Made by a program: the position numbers and the translations under genes. A stretch of 64,000 nucleotides of DNA from Tulasnella sp. 424 (lineage: Eukaryota > Basidiomycota > Agaricomycetes > Cantharellales > Tulasnellaceae), in NCBI GenBank assembly GCA_019633425.1, contig WSUB01000013.1:1-64000 (forward strand), in the 5' to 3' direction. The notes under the pieces are model-generated. The model was not told the DNA's origin. It saw only the letters and a program-made list of their open reading frames with translations, and ran no database searches. Positions 57,818 through 64,000 of the stretch are shown one piece after another; position 1 is the stretch's first letter; each line of letters opens with the position of its first letter.

Positions 57818-60467
57818 ATGCAAGTTGAAAAAAAGGACGACACCAACCCTCGTTCCTCTGGGTCCGATCCAGGTGATACCGGAAGTACACTCCTGATAAG
57901 CGGCAAATTAGTATGTCCTACCNNNNNNNNNNNNNNNNNNNNNNNNNNNNNNNNNNNNNNNNNNNNNNNNNNNNNNNNNNNNNNNNNNNNNNNNNNNNNN
58001 NNNNNNNNNNNNNNNNNNNNNNACCCTCGTTCCTCTGGGTCCGATCCAGGTGATACCGGAAGTACACTCCTGATAAGCGGCAAATTAGTATGTCCTACCG
58101 GATCACAACGACCACAACTGCTCACCAAGTCCTACCACTTACAGCGAGATAAGCTCCAGAAACTTTCGAAATGGCGAATCAATCCGTCCTCGATCAAATT
58201 CCCTGAAGACGCTCGCGAGTTCCGTGGAGGATATGGGACAGTTTCGCGAGCGTTTTTGGTATCCACTTCCAGCTCTAAATGGAGTGAGGTCAACTCAAAA
58301 AATACCGAAGACAAGGACGAGTCCGATGGCGGAACCCCAAGGCGAAAGGTCAGCGCTCACGAGACATGTTTTGTATAACAGATCATTAAACAAGTGGCTG
58401 TCTTCCACATTTTAGGCCGTAGCGGTAAAGAAAATGAAGATCAAGAATGAAAAAGACAAAGAGCGAGTGTTGGGGGTGAGAATGAGTTATTCCAAGGCGA
58501 GCGTCCGCACTTCACTAAGTCGACGTCTTCTTAGTTAGCACTCAGGGAAGCGGGATTCTTAGCCGAGCTTTCGAACGAGAACGTCATCGAGCTTGAAGGA
58601 TTTGTTGAAGATCTTTCCCAGGATAAGATCTGGCTGGTGTTTCCCTGGGCAGCCAACGGGAATTTAAAGGAGTTTGTGGCCTCAACTGACTGGGAAATTC
58701 CTGAACGAATCTGGCTGGTAAGATCAGGAGACCTCCTTCGAGTTATCTTCTGAAAACCCGTACGCTAGATCGACGACGTGACGAGGGGAGTGGAGTACCT
58801 TCATAGTCGGGATCCGCCGATATACCACGGCGATCTTAAATCGGTGGGTCCAGACGTTATTGTTATCCGACGCCCGCAAAGTTTAACTCTACACTGCGTA
58901 CTAGGCCAACGTCTTGGTGAACTCAGAACCTCGTGCCATCATCACGGACTTCGGTTCCGCCCGTCGTCTCCCGCAAAAGGCTACTCCCGTGCAACCCGAA
59001 AGAAGCGAAAACGGAGCGCAGCCCGCGCTCTTCCTCGAGACGGAATTTTGTGAAGCCACCAACACTGTAACACTGACGGGGAATCAATATACACTCCGCT
59101 GGGCCGCTCCAGAACTGCTGATGGACGATGAACCTGGCCTCTGGAGTGATATCTGGGCATTGGGCTGGATATTTTACGAGGTATACCAAGACTCGAAAAT
59201 TGTGCTTGACAGAAGCTTACGACCGACGCTGAAATAGGTTATGACGAATGCCATTCCGTTTGAAAATGTCCGAAAGGACACCGTCGTTATCATACGCGTC
59301 ATTCAGGGACACCTTCCATCCGTCGCTGATCACACCCGCATGGTGTTAATTCGGGCACTTTGCTCGCTAATGACCACGTGTTGGAACATCGATCCCAGCA
59401 AGCGGCCAACGGCTGAGGATTGTCGAAAGTCAATGACATGGATGGCGAGTCGTCCCAGTGTTCATATTCCTTGAACGCAATTAATTTGACCTGTCGCCAC
59501 ATAGCCAATGGTTATTCCGGATCGACAGCAGATCGCAAATACGTCGGATTTGCGAACTCGCTCTGCCGGGCTTCTTATTCAAATGGCGGACATACTTAGA
59601 GCTCAGGATGACGATATCGAGGCGTCAAAACTTCTCACCGAGGCCTTGGCCATCTGCACGGATACCGCTGACAACGCAAGAAAAGCCGAAGCTCTCTATG
59701 GTCTCGCCGAAGTGAATCGGTATCAAGACAATTACAGCGACGCCGTTGGGCTCTACCAGGAGGCTATCCAAATGTACACCGACATCGGCAACAGAAAAGG
59801 AAGAGCCAAAGCTCTGTTTGGTCTTGCTGATGTGCATCGGTTTCAAAACAAGTCCAGCGAGGCCGTTACGCTCTACTCCGAGATTGTCGAAATCTGCGCC
59901 GGAACGGACGACAAAAGAATGAAAGCCTGCGCTTTGTGGGGTCTTGCTGGGGTACATCGGGCTCAAAAGGAGTACAGCAAAGCCGTGACGTTCTACTCCG
60001 AGAGCGTTGAAGTCTGCACCCAAATTGGCTACAGACAAGGGAGAGCTGAGGCTCTTGTGGGTCTCGCTGACGTGCATCGGTTTCAAGACGAGCCCAGTGA
60101 AGCCGTTCAGCTCTACTCCGAGGCCATCCAAATCTACACCAACATCGGCAACAGAGGAGGAAAAGCCTACGCTCTGCGGGGTCTCGCTGACGTGCATCGC
60201 CTGCAAGAACAGTACAGCCAGGCCATTCAACCTCTCTCCGAAGCCCTGCAAATTTGTACCGACATTGGCGACAGATATGGTAGAGCATGGACTCTAGTGT
60301 ACCTTGCCAATGTCCATCGCGACCAGGATCAGCACGACGACGCAATACCCCTTTATGAAGAAGCTGCCGGAGTTTTCGAAGAAATCGGAGATACTCAGAA
60401 CGCAGAGGAGGCATTATCCAGCGCCGCTGAAGCCCGTCAACAACTCGAAGAAGAGGAGGCCGAATGA
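57818..60467 (+). CDS. Kinase-TPR fusion protein, copy C
   Basis: Exons are 57818-57910, 58145-58348, 58416-58475, 58535-58717, 58769-58843, 58905-59180, 59238-59444 and 59505-60467. Ignoring the assembly gap they give 686 aa. The leader (MQVEKKDDTNPRSSGSDPGD) is followed by the most canonical kinase domain of the family: P-loop RGGYGTV, AVAVKK, HGDLKS, DFG and APE. The last exon carries seven 40-residue TPR units, one more than A and B, and a Glu-rich end. The final intron begins GCGAGT where A and B have GTGAGC, so it must be a GC-AG intron. Exon 1 lies left of the N gap; an identical copy of most of it lies right of the gap. Confidence 0.85.
57846..58099. other. 100-N assembly gap flanked by an exact 77-bp duplication
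   Basis: 57846-57922 and 58023-58099 are identical 77-mers on either side of Ns at 57923-58022. The same 77-mer is in gene D (63441-63517). The gap is probably spurious: two contigs ending in the same k-mer. Confidence 0.9.
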
Positions 60468-61286
60468 TGTCTCGCCGAGGCATTTCGAGATGAGCCGAGA
60501 CTTTTCTTGATACCCCCCTGTAGTTCGTGTTATGCGTGTTTCTGTACAGAATTGTGGGCTATGTATTCCCTTGACTGAGATTTTTGGTACTTCCTCTCGC
60601 TTGCCGACTAAGCTGCATGTATTCCAATGCATAGAACCGTACCGCCTGATGCAAATAACGGGTAGGGAGAGCCTGTAATATCGAATAGTTTCTTGGCTGG
60701 AGTAACGTCCGCTCGGCAGTGGCGGAACGGCGGAGTTTAGGGATCCCAGACCGAACTTGACAAGGGGCATGGCAGTCGTCGCTTTCCAGAACACTCTTGT
60801 CTCCGCCCTCTCATTTCCCAATCACTCACTCCTCATCGACTGCAACATCCAGCCGTCACCGTCGGCACCATATTCTCAGGCTCGCCGTTCTTGCAACACA
60901 TCTTCTGTTTTCCATTTGTTATCTCGTCTGGGGAATCTCTTGTCGCCCAACACAATAATTGTAGGAGGGGTTTAATCGTAGACGGTAGTCGAGCTAGTTA
61001 AATACTCTACAAGGAGAAGCGACTAAAATAGGAGTACATGGCCTCATAAAACCAAAGGAACAAAAACTCCTTCACCTGGCTCCAAGAATCCGCCAACACG
61101 TCACATGAGAATTCGACTTGGACCAGTGGCGCATGCACCATGCTTTAGCACTGTTTCCTTTATTACCAATCCACCATCTTCGAAATCCTCCAAAATCAGG
61201 TTTTTGAAACAATTCGAATTCATTATGGTTCCACATGCGATGGATATGAAATTTGAACTGCATGCCCAAAGCCGAGACGAGTAAAT
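60468..61286. other. Intergenic stretch after gene C
   Basis: Contains tract R3a (60590-61060), which is repeated at 62430-62890, followed by the 3' flank of F-box relic X2. No gene is supported. Short open frames at 60757-60975 (+) and 60414-60821 (-) are not conserved in frame in the other copy. Confidence 0.45.
60590..61060. repeat. Repeat R3, copy a
   Basis: Direct, diverged copy of 62430-62890. Shared strings include 'taacgggtaggg', 'gtcgctttcca', 'ctcactcctcatcga' and 'ctcgtctggggaatctcttgtc'. It lies between gene C and relic X2; its partner lies between X2 and Y2. Confidence 0.75.
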
Positions 61287-62250
61287 CTAGATGGCATTGT
61301 AATATGAGGCCCTGCTGGTTAGGAAGTAGCGGGCAGTATTTGTAGGGCTATTGTACTGGACACTACGCGTTGCTACGATGGGCATTAAGGCATCCAGCAG
61401 GGACAGGACATCCGACGTCGATCTTCTCAAACCTGTCTCGCGAAATTCAAGGAATTGGTAGTTTGGCAGTTGTACTCTGAGCAAGAGCTCGATAAATGGT
61501 CGCGTCTCACACCAGACAAGGAAGGTGGCCAACTTTGGTAAAGTGATCACCTTTCTCGAAAGACTGAGTCTAACGTCAAGTCCGACTCGTTGGAGTTTAA
61601 TGAATGCTAAGTCTTGATAATAGCCGAAGACGTGAAGAAGTTGAGTGAGGTCTGGATGGAAGGAGCGGGTGCCCTCGCTTACCAATCGCTCTAGTCGACT
61701 GAGTTTACAGCCATCCCAATCCAGCCTCGCTTGTACAACCTGCCAACGTCGGATGTGCGTGCATTCACCATTGAAGATCGGCCGGTCGTTAGGGCCCACT
61801 GCCAAAGAGGATAAGTAAAGGCTCTTCAATGTCGGAGGGGCGGGCTGATGTAGATTGAAGAGCGTAGGAGATTGGCGGACACCACGGCGGAAGGGAAGGA
61901 TGACTGAAAGGAGTCGGACTTCTGTGCGGTGCAATTCTCGAACCGCCGTGGCTATCGCAGCGCGACTTGAGAGCCCTGCGACATCAGCGGTCAATGGTTG
62001 GAGATTGGATTGTTGTAAGGCGAGTTTCATCCACGAAGGCCGTGTAGACTATAGACGTTGGACCACAGTGAAGGAGTTCGTTGAATAACTTGTTCCCACC
62101 ACCGACAGGTGAGTCGGAGGCGACATAACGTCGAAGGCCTGTTAATCGGCTTGACTTGGAGGCAGAGTTCGAATATGGAGATGAGAAGCTCATCTGGGAT
62201 GTCGTCGATACTGGTCCGTTGTCCAGAAGTTGTGATCGATCCCGCCGCAT
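61287..62250 (-). pseudogene. F-box/LRR-like gene relic X2, frameshifted
   Basis: The 5' part (62220 to about 62060) encodes a typical basidiomycete F-box-like segment: DDIPDELLISIFELC, then LCRLRLTCRWWEQVIQ and TPSLWSNVYS. The frame then stops, and the 247-codon continuation (from 62030, MKLALQQSNLQPL...) is in another frame. No intron of usable size fits the junction, so a one-base indel near 62050 is likely. The C-terminal part shows LRR-like leucine spacing. It is either a recent pseudogene or a sequencing error. It is paralogous to X1. Confidence 0.6.
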
Positions 62251-62429
62251 TAGACCCCTGTTGGGCTGGCCTTCAGGGATGAAAGAAGAGAAGTGAGAAA
62301 TGCCCGGTGCGCCTTGCGTCTAGCTGACATTTGTCAGTTTAGCGGACTGGTAGTTTTGACAGTTTAGGTGCAACAATGGGCGCACTTGGGTCTCCTAATC
62401 CGCCCCTCAGGCTGCCTTGAAGTAAGGTA

Positions 62430-62890
62430 CGGAACTGCCTTCGCCTGTCGACTAAGTTGCAAACATCCCAATGCGTAGAGCCCGTACCGTCTGATGCAAG
62501 TAACGGGTAGGGGTTGGATGTTGGGTGATTTCTTGGTGGAGCGACATCCGCTCGGTAGTGGCGTAGACCAAACGGTAACAATATTAATGGGCATTGCAGT
62601 CGACTCGTCGCTTTCCAAAACATTCTTGTCCCAGTACTCTCGGTCCTCAATTGCTCACTCCTCATCGATTGCAACATCCAACCAACACCGCTGGCATCAC
62701 ATACTCAGGCTCGCTGCTCTTGCACATCTTCTGTTTTTTATTTATTGTCTCGTCTGGGGAATCTCTTGTCCCACAGCACCGTAATCCCAGGGGTTTATTT
62801 GTAGACAGTAATCAAACTAGTTAGATACTCTAGAGCAGCCAGGAGAAGCAGCTAAAATACGAGTCCATGGCGTGGTGGACCCAAAAGAGC
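62430..62890. repeat. Repeat R3, copy b
   Basis: Partner of 60590-61060, same orientation. It occupies the place between the F-box relic and the Y-type ORF that the inverted-repeat insertion occupies in the first copy. Confidence 0.75.
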
Positions 62891-62929
62891 GATCTTCGGG
62901 ATTCCGCCAACCGGTCACCTGACATTTTG

Positions 62930-63310
62930 ACTTCTCGAGGCTGTACCTGAGCGAAGGGTAGGAACTCCCTTGTCCGAGGCAATCAGTTAAGCTGGATTCC
63001 TGCCAGTGTGGGGCACTCACCAGCTGCATCTGTATCGCCTCTACGGCAAAAACTCATTTGTAGCAAGCGTCGCGTTCGCAGGTTGATCTTTGGGAGACTG
63101 AGGGACTATATATGTACTTGGTGAAAACGAATCTGAGAAGGCTTAGAAACGCTATCTTATCTGCATCACCGAAGAAAGCGACATGGTGGTGTGCAAGGAA
63201 CATGAGCCAAGGTACTGCACAAGGATGTTGCCGCGTGTCCTTCGCCTCGAGGAAGCACGCTCCCAGGGGTCCATAACATTTACGACCCCCTATACAGTGA
63301 TTCACCACCC
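62930..63310 (-). pseudogene. Diverged copy Y2 of the unidentified ORF at 57202-57603
   Basis: Shares HHVA-FGDADKIAF and the splice-like context with Y1. Small deletions disrupt the frame and the signal-peptide start is not preserved. It precedes gene D just as Y1 precedes gene C, so Y and the kinase gene were duplicated as one unit. Confidence 0.5.
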
Positions 63311-63412
63311 GGTCTCCTGTACCACCTCCATTCGCTGACCCCTCCTCGGCGAAGCCCCTACCTGAACGTTGAGTCGTTGACCCACCTAAACTCTCTCACG
63401 CTAAACCATCCG

Positions 63413-64000
63413 ATGCAAGTTGACAAGCACGACGACACTGACCCTCGTTCCTCTGGGTCCGATCCAGGTGATACCGGAAGTACACTCCTGATAAGCGGCA
63501 AATTAGTATGTCCTACCGGATCACAACGAATGGCCACAACTGCTCACCAAATCCTACCACTTACAGCGGAATAAGCTCCAGAAACTTTTGAAATGGCGAA
63601 TCCATCCGTCCTCGATCAAATTCCCTGAAGACGCTCGCGAGTTCCGCGGAGGATATGGGACAGTTTCGCGAGCGTTTTTAGTTTCCTCCTCCGGCTCTGA
63701 ACGGAGTGAGGACAACTCAACAGATACCGAAGACAAGAACAGGTCCGACGGCGGAACCCCCAGCCGAAAGGTCAGCACCAACGAGACATGTTTCGTATAA
63801 CAGGTCATTGAACAAGCCGCCGTCTTCCACATTTTAGACTGTAGCGGTAAAGAAAATGAAGATCGATAACGAAAAGGACAAAGAGCGAGTGTTGGGGGTG
63901 AGAATGAGTTACAGTATTCCAAGTCGAGCGTCCGCACTTCACTAAGTCGACGTCTTCTTAGTTAGCACTCAGGGAAGCGGGATTCTTAGCCGGGCTTTCC
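63413..64000 (+). CDS. Kinase-TPR fusion protein, copy D (cut by window edge)
   Basis: Exons seen are 63413-63505, 63567-63770, 63838-63897 and 63962 to the edge. The leader is MQVDKHDDTDPRSSGSDPGD; the P-loop is RGGYGTV and the lysine exon reads TVAVKKMKI. It is nearest to copy C, with identical stretches of 77 bp or more around exon 1. Only the N-lobe of the kinase is in the window, so integrity of the rest is unknown. Confidence 0.8.

Noticed and set aside
1..64000. CRISPR arrays, bacterial operons, viral or retroelement genes
   Set aside because: No direct-repeat/spacer arrays, reverse transcriptase, integrase or capsid-like frames were seen. Gene structure is eukaryotic throughout.

Overview
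The window is nuclear DNA of a filamentous basidiomycete, probably Agaricomycotina. Genes are dense and split by many introns of about 45-75 bp with GT-AG (sometimes GC-AG) ends. Neighbouring housekeeping genes lie only 27-170 bp apart, and the proteins match fungal families (Pus7, Rpn12, Pre3, Tra1, verprolin, PDI, Slh1, kynurenine aminotransferase, DRG1). I cannot name the species. Joined exon lengths are divisible by three for every intact gene I rebuilt, which supports the exon models, but all splice sites are read by eye and may be off by a few bases.

Layout. Positions 1-21,450 are an accessory region of protein kinase-TPR fusion genes. Copies A (1656-4005, -) and B (10375-12732, -) lie in a 4.1-kb direct segmental duplication. 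E (16054-17686, +) is a broken, 3'-truncated relative. F (18115-21448, -) carries thirteen 40-residue repeats. A five-exon gene for a type I membrane protein (6797-8842, +) lies between A and B. Just upstream of B, at 9.2-10.1 kb, is a copy of the flanks of the F locus without gene F, including a relic of the first codons of PUS7.

Positions 21,840-55,581 are a conserved block: PUS7 (+), RPN12 (-), PRE3 (+), a YlxR-like mitochondrial protein (-), TRA1 (+, 19 exons, 3583 aa), verprolin (+), PDI1 (+), SLH1-like helicase (+), kynurenine aminotransferase BNA3-like (-) and DRG1/RBG1 (+, 19 exons). RPN12 and PRE3 share a 167-bp divergent promoter. PUS7/RPN12, PRE3/YlxR-like and SLH1/BNA3 are convergent pairs with tails 27-75 bp apart.

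From 55,600 to the end the sequence is accessory again: two F-box-like gene relics, an inverted-repeat insertion, a large hairpin, duplicated non-coding tracts and two more kinase-TPR genes (C intact, D cut by the window edge). The 100-N gap inside gene C is flanked by an exact 77-bp duplication and is most likely an assembly artefact.

The most unusual content is the kinase-TPR family. Each member has a short disordered leader, a tyrosine-kinase-like (TKL) kinase domain and a C-terminal array of 40-residue TPR units. The members are multiplying by segmental duplication and changing repeat number by unequal exchange, as expected of a fast-evolving sensor or receptor family. That role is inference only.
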